Shown in pieces: positions 35,213 to 44,111 of a DNA stretch of 64,000 bases (positions within the stretch are counted from its first letter, which is position 1; each line of letters starts with the position of its first letter). Origin of the DNA: Rheinheimera sp. EpRS3 (lineage in GTDB: Bacteria > Pseudomonadota > Gammaproteobacteria > Enterobacterales > Alteromonadaceae); assembly GCF_001513785.1 (NCBI RefSeq), contig NZ_LNQS01000001.1, positions 186,001-250,000 of the forward strand, read 5' to 3'. Position numbers and translations under genes: made by a program. The notes under the pieces are model-generated. The model was not told the DNA's origin, made no database searches, and saw only the letters and a list, made by a program, of their open reading frames with translations.

Positions 35213-36673
35213 GTGTCAGCATTATCAAATTTATATCCGCAGCCATTATGGCAATGGTTCGCACAAATTTGCGCCATCCCGCACCCGTCCAAGCACGAGC
35301 AAGCCTTAAGCCAACATATTCAGGCCTGGGCGCGCGATAAAGGCTTAAGCGTGCTGGAAGACAAAGTCGGTAACCTGATTATTAAAAAGCCAGCAACCGC
35401 CGGCTTTGAAAACCGCAAAACTGTGGTGATTCAGGCGCACCTGGATATGGTGCCGCAGAAAAACGCCGACAAAGTGCATGATTTTACCAAAGACCCGATT
35501 GAAGCTTATCTTGACGGCGATTGGGTAAAAGCCAACGGCACTACCTTAGGCGCCGACAATGGTATTGGTATGGCATCAGCGCTGGCTATTTTAGGCAGCA
35601 GTGATATTAAACACGGCCCGCTGGAAGTGCTGCTGACAATAGATGAAGAGGCCGGTATGACCGGTGCCTTTGGTGTAGAACCAGGCATGCTGCAAGCCGA
35701 AATTCTGATCAATACCGATTCGGAGCAGGAAGGCGAAATTTATATGGGCTGCGCCGGTGGCGTAGACGCTGAATTTACCGTACCAGCGCAGTGGCAAACG
35801 CCCGCGAACGACGTAACGGCGTTTACCTTGAGCCTGACCGGCTTAAAAGGCGGCCATTCGGGGGTAAATATTCATTTGGGCCGCGGTAATGCCAATAAAC
35901 TGTTAGCGCGCTTTTTAGCCGATCACACTGCAGCACTGCAATTGGCCGTAGCGGCCTTTAACGGCGGCTCATTGCGCAATGCCATTCCGCGCGAAGCCAG
36001 TGTTACCTTAACGGTACCAGCGGCAAAGCTGGCGCAGTTACAACAGGCCGTAGCAGAGTTTGAAGCTCTGTTACAGTTTGAACTGGCCGCCGTAGAGCCG
36101 GCATTAAAACTAAGCCTGGTTGAAGTGACCACACCGGCGCAGGTATTAACGCCAGCAGCGCAAAGCACGCTTATCAACCTGTTAAATGTCTGCCCCAACG
36201 GCGTAATGCGCATGAGCGATGAAGTGGCCGGTGTTACCGAAACCTCGCTGAATATGGGCGTGATCACCACTAAAGATAACAGCGTGCAGGTTTTGTGTTT
36301 AATCCGCTCGTTAATTGATTCCGGCCGTGAACAGGTGCAAAGCATGCTTGGCTCACTGGCACAATTAGCCGGCGCAGAAGTGAAATTCAGCGGTGCCTAC
36401 CCTGGCTGGAAACCCAACCCGGATTCACCGGTAATGGCGATAGTAAACCAAACCTACAAAGACATTTACCACAAAGACCCGGTCATTATGGTGATTCATG
36501 CCGGTTTAGAATGCGGCCTGTTTAAAAAGCCGTACCCGGATATGGATATGGTGTCGATAGGCCCCACCATCCGCTTCCCGCACGGCCCGGATGAAATGGT
36601 TAATATCACTACTGTAGGCCAGTACTGGGAACTGCTGCTGGCAGTGCTGGAGCGCATTCCTGAGCGCAGCTAA
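35213..36673 (+). CDS. pepD: Aminoacyl-histidine dipeptidase (peptidase D)
   Basis: A 486-residue M20-family cytosolic dipeptidase that splits Xaa-His dipeptides such as carnosine. Near-identity to E. coli PepD motifs is visible: LYPQPLWQWFAQICAIPHPS, VVIQAHLDMVPQKN (zinc His and Asp), LGADNGIGMA, DEEAGMTGAFG (catalytic Glu) and GGHSGVNIHLGRGNANKLL. It starts at GTG 35213 with AGGAG eight bases before. A rho-independent terminator follows. Confidence 0.96.
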   Translation: MSALSNLYPQPLWQWFAQICAIPHPSKHEQALSQHIQAWARDKGLSVLEDKVGNLIIKKPATAGFENRKTVVIQAHLDMVPQKNADKVHDFTKDPIEAYLDGDWVKANGTTLGADNGIGMASALAILGSSDIKHGPLEVLLTIDEEAGMTGAFGVEPGMLQAEILINTDSEQEGEIYMGCAGGVDAEFTVPAQWQTPANDVTAFTLSLTGLKGGHSGVNIHLGRGNANKLLARFLADHTAALQLAVAAFNGGSLRNAIPREASVTLTVPAAKLAQLQQAVAEFEALLQFELAAVEPALKLSLVEVTTPAQVLTPAAQSTLINLLNVCPNGVMRMSDEVAGVTETSLNMGVITTKDNSVQVLCLIRSLIDSGREQVQSMLGSLAQLAGAEVKFSGAYPGWKPNPDSPVMAIVNQTYKDIYHKDPVIMVIHAGLECGLFKKPYPDMDMVSIGPTIRFPHGPDEMVNITTVGQYWELLLAVLERIPERS

Positions 36674-36705
36674 ACTATCAGCTTTTAGTTAAGCTGTGCT
36701 ACTGT

Positions 36706-36740
36706 AAAGGGCGAAGCGGAATGCCTGCTTTGCCCTTTTT
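36706..36740 (+). terminator. Rho-independent terminator after pepD
   Basis: AAAGGGCGAAGC, nine-base loop, GCTTTGCCCTTT (12 pairs, one G-U), ending in TTTTT at 36736-36740. It lies 33 bases after the pepD stop. Confidence 0.75.
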
Positions 36741-36775
36741 ACATTCATTCATTTGCCAGCTTTATTGGTGTCAGG

Positions 36776-37711
36776 TTAGCTCTGACAAGGCTGCTCTGCC
36801 GTGCGTGGCCGCAGCAGTTTCATCAACTGTGGCAACATTAAGCCACATAGCACTATGGCCATACCGCTGATTTGTACCGGAGTGACGGTTTGGCCCATTA
36901 TGATTGCTGTCAGAGCGGCACACACCGGAATTAAGTTAAAAAACAATGCCGCCGGTGCTGAGCCCAACCGTTGTACTGCGTTGAGAAAAAACACATAACC
37001 CACCACAGTGCCAAAGACTCCAATATAGATAACCGCCATGATCCCCTGCAGTGGCAACTGTAGTAATTCTGTAACCGGGTGAATACCGCCCTGTATGCTA
37101 TTGAACGCAAGAATAAAGGCATCACCCGCCAGCATGCTCACCAGCGTAAATGGCAGCAGGGGTAACCATCCGGTCACCTTTTGCGATGCAGTGGTGTAGG
37201 CTGACCATAACAACATCGCGATGATAATGGTCAGGTCGCCCTGATTAAACTGGAATTGCGCCAGTGTCTGCCAGCTGCCTTTGGTAATAACCAGCAGTAC
37301 GCCGGCCAGACCAATGCTTAAACTAAGCGCTTGCGTTCTGCTTAACCATTTCCGTGACAGTGCGGCAACCATCAACGCGGTGACTAACGGGCTTAAAGCC
37401 ATAACTAAAGCGCCGTTAGTGGCTGCAGTGTGTTTAACGCCGGTAAACAGCAATAAATTAAAACCACCTACGCCTATCAGGCTGATAAACAACAGCCAGG
37501 CATATTGCTTAAAACTCAGCATCGGCCAGCGCTCACGCTTAACCAGCAGGCAGGCTACTAAACACAGCGCGGCAATGCTGAAACGCCATACCACCAAAGA
37601 GTTTTGCGACATCTGGTCCAGCACCAGTTTTGATACAGGAAACACGCTGCCCCAGCAAAAGATACTGATTAACAATAATAAAATGGTAACGAATGGCGAT
37701 TGGCGGCTCAT
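36776..37711 (-). CDS. EamA/DMT-superfamily transporter
   Basis: A 311-residue inner-membrane exporter with ten predicted helices in two EamA repeats. PFVTILLLLISIFCWGSVFPVSKLVLDQ starts the first repeat and QGDLTIIIAMLLWSAYTTASQK the second. VFGTVVGYVFFLNAVQRLGSAPAALFFNLIPVCAAL is the conserved helix 8-9 pattern. Substrate unknown; many members export amino acids or metabolites. The start at 37711 is chosen because the upstream in-frame extension to 37798 (MVFNLLLVDIYF...) overlaps the promoter region. It is divergent from a LysR gene, its probable regulator. Confidence 0.87.
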   Translation of the reverse strand: MSRQSPFVTILLLLISIFCWGSVFPVSKLVLDQMSQNSLVVWRFSIAALCLVACLLVKRERWPMLSFKQYAWLLFISLIGVGGFNLLLFTGVKHTAATNGALVMALSPLVTALMVAALSRKWLSRTQALSLSIGLAGVLLVITKGSWQTLAQFQFNQGDLTIIIAMLLWSAYTTASQKVTGWLPLLPFTLVSMLAGDAFILAFNSIQGGIHPVTELLQLPLQGIMAVIYIGVFGTVVGYVFFLNAVQRLGSAPAALFFNLIPVCAALTAIIMGQTVTPVQISGMAIVLCGLMLPQLMKLLRPRTAEQPCQS

Positions 37712-37744
37712 GCTATTGCTCTGGCAGTTTAACTTGCCGTATAG

Positions 37745-37765
37745 TTTATTTGTTTCATAAATAAA
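37745..37765. promoter_or_regulatory. AT-rich inverted repeat between divergent exporter and LysR genes
   Basis: TTTATTT, seven-base spacer, AAATAAA; perfect arms in an 89-base divergent intergenic region. Size and place suit a LysR-type box (T-N11-A), but low complexity weakens the call. Confidence 0.35.
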
Positions 37766-37800
37766 ATAAATATCAACTAATAGCAGGTTAAATACCAAAA

Positions 37801-38700
37801 ATGAAACCTAACTACTCTTTGGATGATATGCGGCTGTTTTGGCTGGTGGCACAAGCCGGAAGTTTTCGCCAGGCGGCAGAGCAGGTAGGTATTCCGCCGT
37901 CTACACTAAGCCGGCGCATTAATGCGCTGGAACAAGCGCTGGGATTACGTTTGCTGCACCGCGATGCGCATCGTATTAACCTGACCGGCACCGGCCAGCA
38001 ATATTTACAGCGCTGCGGCCCTTTGTTTAACGAGCTGAATGATATTTCCGGTGACTTGCAGGCGGAGAAACATGAGCCTGCCGGTTTGCTGCGTATTGCA
38101 GTACCGGTAAATACCACTTACCGCTGGCTGGCGGGCGCATTGAATCAGTTTCAGTTACGCTATCCCAAGATTGATTTAGACATTCGCATGTCAAACTGGG
38201 TTATTGATGTTAGCGAACATGCGATTGATTTGGCGATCCGCGTAGGCGAGCCGGCACTGCAAGGCTGGATCGCCAGGCCACTAACCAATGTGCAATCGTT
38301 ACTGTGTGCCGGCAGCCAGGCCACGCAGTGGCATCACATTCAGCACCCGTCTGAGCTGATAAACTATCCGCTGGTTGTCAGCAGCCCGATTAATGTCTGG
38401 CGTTTTGAGCATCAGCAACGCCGCGAGTCCTTTGACTTTCGCCCGCAGGGCAATGTCCGGCTGTTTGTTGATGATATGAATATTGCCATGCAAGCAGTTG
38501 AAGCCGGCGTAGGTATTGGTTATTTGCCGCGCCGGGTGGTGCAGGAGCATATGCAGCAGGGCAGGCTGGTTGCGCTGGCCACAGACTGGCTGGGGCCGCT
38601 GCGTAAAACCTATCTGTTATACCGCGACCGCGATAACCAACCCCTGCGCCTGCGTTTGCTTATTGAATATCTACTGCAAGCCGCACCGGCAGAGTATTAG
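37801..38700 (+). CDS. LysR-family transcriptional regulator
   Basis: A 299-residue LysR regulator. The N-terminal helix-turn-helix reads AGSFRQAAEQVGIPPSTLSRRINALEQALG; the effector domain starts near residue 95 (GLLRIAVPVNTTYRWLAGALNQFQLRYP). It belongs to the AaeR/DsdC-like group by layout. Divergence from the EamA exporter gene 89 bases away makes that gene the likely target. Confidence 0.9.
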   Translation: MKPNYSLDDMRLFWLVAQAGSFRQAAEQVGIPPSTLSRRINALEQALGLRLLHRDAHRINLTGTGQQYLQRCGPLFNELNDISGDLQAEKHEPAGLLRIAVPVNTTYRWLAGALNQFQLRYPKIDLDIRMSNWVIDVSEHAIDLAIRVGEPALQGWIARPLTNVQSLLCAGSQATQWHHIQHPSELINYPLVVSSPINVWRFEHQQRRESFDFRPQGNVRLFVDDMNIAMQAVEAGVGIGYLPRRVVQEHMQQGRLVALATDWLGPLRKTYLLYRDRDNQPLRLRLLIEYLLQAAPAEY

Positions 38701-38774
38701 TAACATTTAATTGTAAATTTCAGCGTATTAGTTTTACATGGTGAGTATGTGTCCCTTATTCAGGATAATTAAAT

Positions 38775-39185
38775 TTGAAACTCAGATATTTGTTGATTGC
38801 TCTTGTTAGCTTTAACGCATTTTCGCAGGCTTTTGTAGAGAAAGAAGAGGGGGCTGCCATAGGTAACGGCGGCATTCCGTGGGAGTTGTTTGTCGACCGC
38901 GGGAAATTGCTGGGCTGTATTTACGACAGCCGTTTTTATTCGCTGGGGTCTATTCTGGTATTAGAATCCATACCGAGAAAGTGTGAACTGGCTTCTGACC
39001 GCACCGGCATGTGGGCGCAATTATCTGAAGCTGAAATGTTGTTATTTAAGGAAAATATTGAAACGCAGCAAAAGCTTGAGCGTGAGTCGACTTATATTGG
39101 CAAGGATCCGATTAACGAAGAAGAAGCCCGGGTAATAAAGTATCTACGCCGGGCAAAAGCATTTGCTGATAAACAACAGAACTAG
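38775..39185 (+). CDS. Small exported protein, DUF1496-like
   Basis: A 136-residue protein with a signal peptide (LRYLLIALVSFNAFSQA). The core GGIPWELFVDRGKLLGCIYDSRFYSLGSILVLE...KCEL has two Cys that could form a disulfide and resembles the DUF1496 family; the rest is a charged helix. It starts at TTG 38775, the only reasonable start, with AGGA about ten bases upstream. Function unknown; probably periplasmic. Confidence 0.62.
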   Translation: MKLRYLLIALVSFNAFSQAFVEKEEGAAIGNGGIPWELFVDRGKLLGCIYDSRFYSLGSILVLESIPRKCELASDRTGMWAQLSEAEMLLFKENIETQQKLERESTYIGKDPINEEEARVIKYLRRAKAFADKQQN

Positions 39186-39210
39186 CGCTGCTTCAATCTT
39201 AAACCGGTGT

Positions 39211-40140
39211 TCATCGTTGAGGCGACTGCAGCAAATAATCCAGCGCGCCAATAATAGCGGCTACCTGGGCCTGAATACATTGCTCTGGCGTGGCGCTTGG
39301 GCTATCCGGGTATACTTCTGTAGTGCTTACCAGGGGCGCATCGGTTACGCTGCCGCATAAACCCAGGCTGGCTTTGGCATAGTTAATCACACCAAACTGC
39401 GCAATTTTCTCGCCGATTAACTCGCCGTTTTCATCAGCTTCGGCGATATGAGTCACCTTGGCTACGCTGTCGATAATGGCTTTTTGCAGCGCCGGGCAGG
39501 GGTGTTCGGCATCATCTACCGTGTAATAACCATCCGGGATATTCCAGTTGTTGTTCACCGTGCCATCGCGGGCCGCTTTGGCCGGGCGAAACTCGCTGTT
39601 ATCCGAGTCTGTGGTTTCATGTAAATCGATATGCAGCGCAAAGCGGGTGTTCAGGCTGGCCAGATACTGCCTTACCTGTTGTGCTTCTATTGCCTTGCCA
39701 TCAGGACTGAAACTGCGGTTTGGATCTATCGCCTGTGGGTTCCAGCGGTTGATAGTTTCATAACCCCAGGGGCTGATACAGGGCAACACCAATACGTTTA
39801 CTTTGTCGCTGTAAGCTTTGGCCTTGGTTTGTAAAAACCGCAGCGCACCATGCACACCACTGGTTTCATAACCATGCACACCACCGCTCACTAAAATAGT
39901 GGGTTTATCGCTTTGCCAATTGCGGCTTTTTACCGCATACATCGGGTAGGTTTTGCCGCAAACCTGCTGATAATTCAGCTCGCCGTATTGCTCAACATCA
40001 AACTCGTTTTGCAGTGCTGTAATCGCCGGTAATACATCGTCGAAGAAACTGCGTTTTATCTGTTGTTCGCTAAGCCATTGCGCCGTTTCTGCTGCGCCCC
40101 AAGCCTGGCCGACAGTGCCAATATGGTAAATAGTGTTCAT
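39211..40140 (-). CDS. M14-family zinc carboxypeptidase / aspartoacylase-like protein
   Basis: A 309-residue peptidase M14 relative. GGVHGYETSG supplies the first zinc ligands (His-x2-Glu), HIDLHETTD the third ligand region, and STTEVYPDSP near the C-terminus the general-base Glu region. It may cut a peptide or N-acylated amino acid; proteins of this kind often trim murein peptides or small dipeptides. The ATG at 40140 is chosen because AGGA lies seven bases before it; an in-frame extension to 40188 lacks family support. It is convergent with the DUF1496-like gene. Confidence 0.75.
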   Translation of the reverse strand: MNTIYHIGTVGQAWGAAETAQWLSEQQIKRSFFDDVLPAITALQNEFDVEQYGELNYQQVCGKTYPMYAVKSRNWQSDKPTILVSGGVHGYETSGVHGALRFLQTKAKAYSDKVNVLVLPCISPWGYETINRWNPQAIDPNRSFSPDGKAIEAQQVRQYLASLNTRFALHIDLHETTDSDNSEFRPAKAARDGTVNNNWNIPDGYYTVDDAEHPCPALQKAIIDSVAKVTHIAEADENGELIGEKIAQFGVINYAKASLGLCGSVTDAPLVSTTEVYPDSPSATPEQCIQAQVAAIIGALDYLLQSPQR

Positions 40141-40273
40141 GCGTATTCCTGTAATAAAGGCTGCCGGCGGCAGCGTAAAACATGGCACAACTATACCATT
40201 GATGCTGCCACAACGGCCATTACCGCTGCATTTAACTTGTTCAAAACGCCGTTTACCGCAGTATTAATATAGT

Positions 40274-40320
40274 TAGCTTGCTAAGTATATTATCAGCCAT
40301 ACAATGCTTAGCATGCTAAC
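40274..40320 (+). promoter_or_regulatory. MarR-regulated promoter with two palindromic operators
   Basis: A -35 TTGCTA (40279-40284) and -10 TACAAT (40301-40306), 16 bases apart, precede the MarR gene. TTAGCTTGCTAA (40274-40285) covers the -35 box, and the perfect palindrome TTAGCATGCTAA (40309-40320) follows the -10 box. Their centres are 35 bp apart. Repression by the MarR protein of the same operon is the natural reading. Confidence 0.7.
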
Positions 40321-40337
40321 TAATTTATAGGCATGTA

Positions 40338-40829
40338 ATGACTGATATCACCAACCTGACTGAAATGAAAGCCATGCTGAAAGTGCCGCTGGGTAACCAG
40401 ATAGGGCGGGTGCATCGCTTATGGCGCAGTGCTATTACTGCATCGGTGCAATCGCTGGATATGACCGAAGCGCGCTGGACAGCGATGTTGCACCTGAAAA
40501 TGTTGGGCGAAGGCGCTACCCAACAAGCACTGGCGCAGGAGCTGGGTATAGAAATGCCGTCGCTAAGCCGCACTCTTAGCCAGCTGGTAGAGCAGGATAT
40601 GCTGCAGCGCCAGCCACACCCTAGCGATAAAAGAGCGCAGTGTTTGTATTTCACCGCAACCGGACAGCAGATGCTGGCGAAGCTGATTGAGCGCACTATG
40701 CAAATCCGCCAGGCGCTGTACCAGGATTTAACCCCGGCTGCGGTACAGCAGTTGATGCAGTCGTTAGACATTATGGAGCGTAACGCCCGTACTTTGCTGC
40801 TTGCTACTGCTACAGAGAATAAAGCATGA
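40338..40829 (+). CDS. MarR/SlyA-family transcriptional regulator
   Basis: A 163-residue winged-helix regulator. EARWTAMLHLKMLGEGATQQALAQELGIEMPSLSRTLSQLVEQDMLQRQPHPSDKRAQCLYFTATG covers the recognition helix and the DxR wing of the MarR family, closest to SlyA. It is the first gene of an efflux operon, overlaps the HlyD gene by four bases (ATGA), and has two palindromic operators on its promoter, so the operon is probably autorepressed and induced by the exported compound. Confidence 0.9.
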   Translation: MTDITNLTEMKAMLKVPLGNQIGRVHRLWRSAITASVQSLDMTEARWTAMLHLKMLGEGATQQALAQELGIEMPSLSRTLSQLVEQDMLQRQPHPSDKRAQCLYFTATGQQMLAKLIERTMQIRQALYQDLTPAAVQQLMQSLDIMERNARTLLLATATENKA

Positions 40830-41890
40830 CACCGGATCAGATTTTTAAACGCTGGGTACAGGGTGCGTTAGCCGTATTTGTTATGGCCTTTGCCTATTTT
40901 ATTTGTGCAGATATCTGGATGCCGCTAAGCACCCAGGCGCGGGTAATGCACCCTGTGGTGGGCATAGCGCCCGACGTGAGCGGCCAGGTAACGCAAGTGC
41001 TGGTGCAAAACAACCAGCCGGTAAAAGCCGGTGATACGTTGTTTACGTTGGATCAGCGCGCTTACGTGCTGGCGGTAGACAAAGCCGAACTGGCGCTGGA
41101 AGCGGCAAAGCAGGAAAACGCCCAACTGGAGGCCGCTATTGCCGCAGCCCGCGCCAGTGTAGCGGCGTATCAGGCCAGTGCCGATGAGCTGGCGTTGGAA
41201 GTAAAGCGGCTGGGGCAGCTTATTGGCAGCAAAAGCGTATCGCAGCAGTTGGTTGATCAAACCCGCGCCAATTACACCGGTGCTTTGGCACAGGTAGAGG
41301 CCGCTAAAGCCCAGGTAAACGAGCTGGTGGTGCGCCGCGGGGCCAGTGGTGATGACAACCTGTTGCTGCGCCAGGCCAGCAATAATTTAGCCAATGCCAG
41401 GCTAAACCTGCAGTACACCGCTGTACAGGCCAAAGTAGATGGCGTTATAAGCAACCTGCAACTGGTACCCGGCAACTATGCTACTGCCGGTAAAACGCTG
41501 GCTGCGTTGGTGGCAGCGAAAGCCGATATTATTGCCGATTTTCGTGAAAAATCGCTGATGAAGGTTAGCGTCGGTACTACAGCCAGCATCATGTTTGACA
41601 GCCTGCCAGGCCAGGTGTTTGCGGCAACGGTAGTGTCGGTTGATGCAGGGGTAAAAGACGGCCAGTTGCCGGCCGATGGCAGCCTGGCTAACCCGGAAAA
41701 TTCTGATCGCTGGGTGCGCGATGCGCAGTACCTGCGTTTGCACCTTGGGTTAAATGATAATGATCAGGTGCTGGCAGCTTTACCCAGCGGCGCGCGTGCC
41801 ACGGTGCAGTTGTATCCGGCTGATGGCCCGGCCAGTTGGTTGGGGCAGATGCAGGCGCGGTTTATCAGCCTGCTGCATTATATCTATTAA
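40826..41890 (+). CDS. HlyD/EmrA-type periplasmic adaptor of an efflux system
   Basis: A 354-residue membrane-fusion protein. One N-terminal helix (WVQGALAVFVMAFAYFICADIW) anchors it; the lipoyl half (GIAPDVSGQVTQVLVQNNQPVKAGDTLFTLD) is followed by a long coiled-coil hairpin (~85-175) and a beta-barrel (AKADIIADFREKSLMKVSVGTTASIMFD). It would link an inner-membrane pump to an outer-membrane channel. The partner pump is probably the DUF2955 protein encoded 10 bases downstream, an arrangement like AaeA-AaeB for aromatic acids. Confidence 0.9.
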   Translation: MTPDQIFKRWVQGALAVFVMAFAYFICADIWMPLSTQARVMHPVVGIAPDVSGQVTQVLVQNNQPVKAGDTLFTLDQRAYVLAVDKAELALEAAKQENAQLEAAIAAARASVAAYQASADELALEVKRLGQLIGSKSVSQQLVDQTRANYTGALAQVEAAKAQVNELVVRRGASGDDNLLLRQASNNLANARLNLQYTAVQAKVDGVISNLQLVPGNYATAGKTLAALVAAKADIIADFREKSLMKVSVGTTASIMFDSLPGQVFAATVVSVDAGVKDGQLPADGSLANPENSDRWVRDAQYLRLHLGLNDNDQVLAALPSGARATVQLYPADGPASWLGQMQARFISLLHYIY

Positions 41891-41900
41891 GGTAGCGGCT

Positions 41901-42953
41901 ATGTCTTCGCCCCTGAGCATTACGCCACAAAAATTGCAGCTAAGCAGTAACGATCTGCGCCAGTGTTTGCGTATTGCTTTTGCCGGTACTTTGGGGTTTG
42001 TGCTGTGCAAGCTAATGGGCTGGAGTTACGGTACTTTTTTTGTCGTTAACCCCATGTTATTGCTGGGGCTGGTGCCGGTGCTTAATACCCATATACTGCG
42101 CCAGTTTATTGCCAGTACGTTGTTTGTCAGTGTCAGCATTTTGCTATTGCAGGGCCTGTTTGGTGACAAGCCACTGGCGATGACACTGCTGGTTATTTTG
42201 CAGTTTGGCTTTTTATTTCGCTGCATGACACGTGGTGTCAATTTTCTGTTTGGCGCCATGACCATGGTGGGCTTATCCATGCAGCTGCACTTTGCCAGTT
42301 ATCCGGCGCCTGTTACCCAGGTCAGCGATATTGTGATGTCTAACCTGGTGGCCGGTGTGGTAACCCTGCTTATTACCTTTTTAATGTATACCCTGTTTCC
42401 GGACACCACAGCACGGCAAGGGCGGCAATTGCCGGTTAAACCGCTAAGTAACCAGCGCCATGAGGTGATCCTGGCTACCACTGTGGCGACCTTATCGTTT
42501 TTGGTATTTCAAAGCTTTGATCTGGTAGATTCGCTGTCAGCGCAGGTGGCATCGGTGCTGGTATTGTTTCCGCTAAACTGGCACGGTGCCGGTAAAGCCG
42601 GCTGGAACCGGGCAATCGGCACGTTAGTGGGCTGTAATGTTGGGTTGTTGATCCAACTGCTGCTGTATAACCATGCCGGTGTGCTGCTGTTTGTCGCGCT
42701 GGCAATGTGGCTTAGCATCATGCTGTTTGCCCGGCATCATATGTTTGAAGGCGGCCAGGCCGGTGCCGGTTTTGGCGCTATGACCACCATGGGCATTTTA
42801 TTTGGCCAGTATCTTACGCCAGAAAAAGATTTGGTATACAGCGCGCTGTATCGCTTTAGCTCGGTGGCTATTTCGGTGATCTGTACCTTAATTGCCGTGT
42901 ATCTTATGCACCATTTACTCAACCGCTTTAGCGCTACGCGGCTGCAAACCTAG
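41901..42953 (+). CDS. DUF2955 / FUSC-like inner-membrane transport protein
   Basis: A 350-residue membrane protein matching DUF2955 with about ten helices in two halves, related to the FUSC/aromatic acid exporters. NDLRQCLRIAFAGTLGFVLCKLMGWSYGTFFVVNPMLL and the second repeat VILATTVATLSFLVFQSFDLVDSLSAQVASVLVLFPLNWHG are visible. The start at 41901 is used because the in-frame extension back to 41754 overlaps the HlyD gene and has no family content. It is the probable pump of the MarR-controlled efflux operon. Confidence 0.85.
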   Translation: MSSPLSITPQKLQLSSNDLRQCLRIAFAGTLGFVLCKLMGWSYGTFFVVNPMLLLGLVPVLNTHILRQFIASTLFVSVSILLLQGLFGDKPLAMTLLVILQFGFLFRCMTRGVNFLFGAMTMVGLSMQLHFASYPAPVTQVSDIVMSNLVAGVVTLLITFLMYTLFPDTTARQGRQLPVKPLSNQRHEVILATTVATLSFLVFQSFDLVDSLSAQVASVLVLFPLNWHGAGKAGWNRAIGTLVGCNVGLLIQLLLYNHAGVLLFVALAMWLSIMLFARHHMFEGGQAGAGFGAMTTMGILFGQYLTPEKDLVYSALYRFSSVAISVICTLIAVYLMHHLLNRFSATRLQT

Positions 42954-42980
42954 CGGTTTATGGGCTGACGCTATAAAACA

Positions 42981-43004
42981 AAAAGACCCCGGGCGGGGTC
43001 TTTT
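42981..43004. terminator. Bidirectional rho-independent terminator
   Basis: AAAAGACCCC, loop GGGC, GGGGTCTTTT; a perfect stem with A/T-rich flanks that give T-tracts on both strands. It lies between the convergent efflux operon and the exported hydrolase gene. Confidence 0.9.
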
Positions 43005-43019
43005 CTGCGGGCTGTTTAC

Positions 43020-44033
43020 TTATTTAAGATGGTCTTTTAACTCGCGGCCGGCCTGGTCTAAAGCATCCTGTACTGCCGGTACATCGCTTAACACATTCAG
43101 CAAACCAAAGTCGTGGATCATGCCGTTGTAGCGCACTGTGGTTACGGTTACACCGGCGGCATTCAGATGGCGGCCATAAGCTTCGCCTTCATCACGCAGC
43201 ACGTCCATTTCTGCTGTTTGGATTAATGCCGGTGGTAAGCCCTTTAACTGCTCAGGGGTAGCACGCAGTGGTGAAGCATAAATGTCGTTACGCTCTTCCT
43301 GACTGGTGGTGTAGTTATCCCAAAACCACTGCATCATATTGCGGGTTAAGAAATGGCCCTCAGCATAAGTTTGATACGAGGTATTGTTAAAGCTGGCATC
43401 GGTTACCGGCCACAGCAGCAGTTGGAACTTCAGCGCTGGCGTACCTTCTGCTTTGGCCTTTAACGCCACTACTGCCGCCATATTACCGCCCACGCTATTC
43501 CCCGCTACCGCTAAACGGCTGCCATCGACGCCAATCTCTTTACCATTCTTTGCCACCCATTGGGTTGCCGCATAAGCCTGGTTAATCGCGGTTGGGTATT
43601 TCGCTTCCGGTGACGGGGTGTAATCGACATACACCGCTACGGCACCCGAGCGCTGTACTAAGTCACGGATTAAACGCTCGTGCGTGGGAAAATCGCCCAA
43701 TACCCAGCCACCACCGTGGAAGAACATAAAGGCCGGTAACGTACCTTTAGTGCCTTTTGGTTTTACAATCACCAGTTTAATGCTCTGGCCATCGACTTTA
43801 ATGGTTTTTTCGCTGACATCTGCCGCTGGCAAAGTAGCACCTTGTTGCGCCCCCACCAGCACAGCACGGGCATCGGCTACTGATAACTGCTCCAGTGGCT
43901 TACCGCCGCCCTGGGCTAAGGCATTTAAAAAGCCCTGGGTCTGAGTTTCAACACCCGGTGAGCCGGCGGCAAACGCATTGCCGATACTTAAGGCTAACAG
44001 GCTGGCTGTGATAACTGTGTTTAATGTTTTCAT
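43020..44033 (-). CDS. Exported alpha/beta hydrolase, HSL/esterase family
   Basis: A 337-residue hydrolase with a signal peptide (VITASLLALSIGNAFA). FHGGGWVLGD gives the HGGG oxyanion hole, GNSVGGN the nucleophile Ser, EMDVLRDEGEAYG the Asp and IHDFGLLN the His, all in the order of hormone-sensitive-lipase (bacterial family IV) esterases. It probably acts on short acyl esters or lactones in the periplasm. It lies next to a second exported hydrolase and an AraC regulator, which may control both. Confidence 0.88.
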   Translation of the reverse strand: MKTLNTVITASLLALSIGNAFAAGSPGVETQTQGFLNALAQGGGKPLEQLSVADARAVLVGAQQGATLPAADVSEKTIKVDGQSIKLVIVKPKGTKGTLPAFMFFHGGGWVLGDFPTHERLIRDLVQRSGAVAVYVDYTPSPEAKYPTAINQAYAATQWVAKNGKEIGVDGSRLAVAGNSVGGNMAAVVALKAKAEGTPALKFQLLLWPVTDASFNNTSYQTYAEGHFLTRNMMQWFWDNYTTSQEERNDIYASPLRATPEQLKGLPPALIQTAEMDVLRDEGEAYGRHLNAAGVTVTTVRYNGMIHDFGLLNVLSDVPAVQDALDQAGRELKDHLK

Positions 44034-44111
44034 GGTAGAGCCCTCAATCTATTCAGTTCGTTTATGTTCGTTTAGTATCAATATCGGTTCAGTGTGCCGT
44101 ATTAGCGGCAG

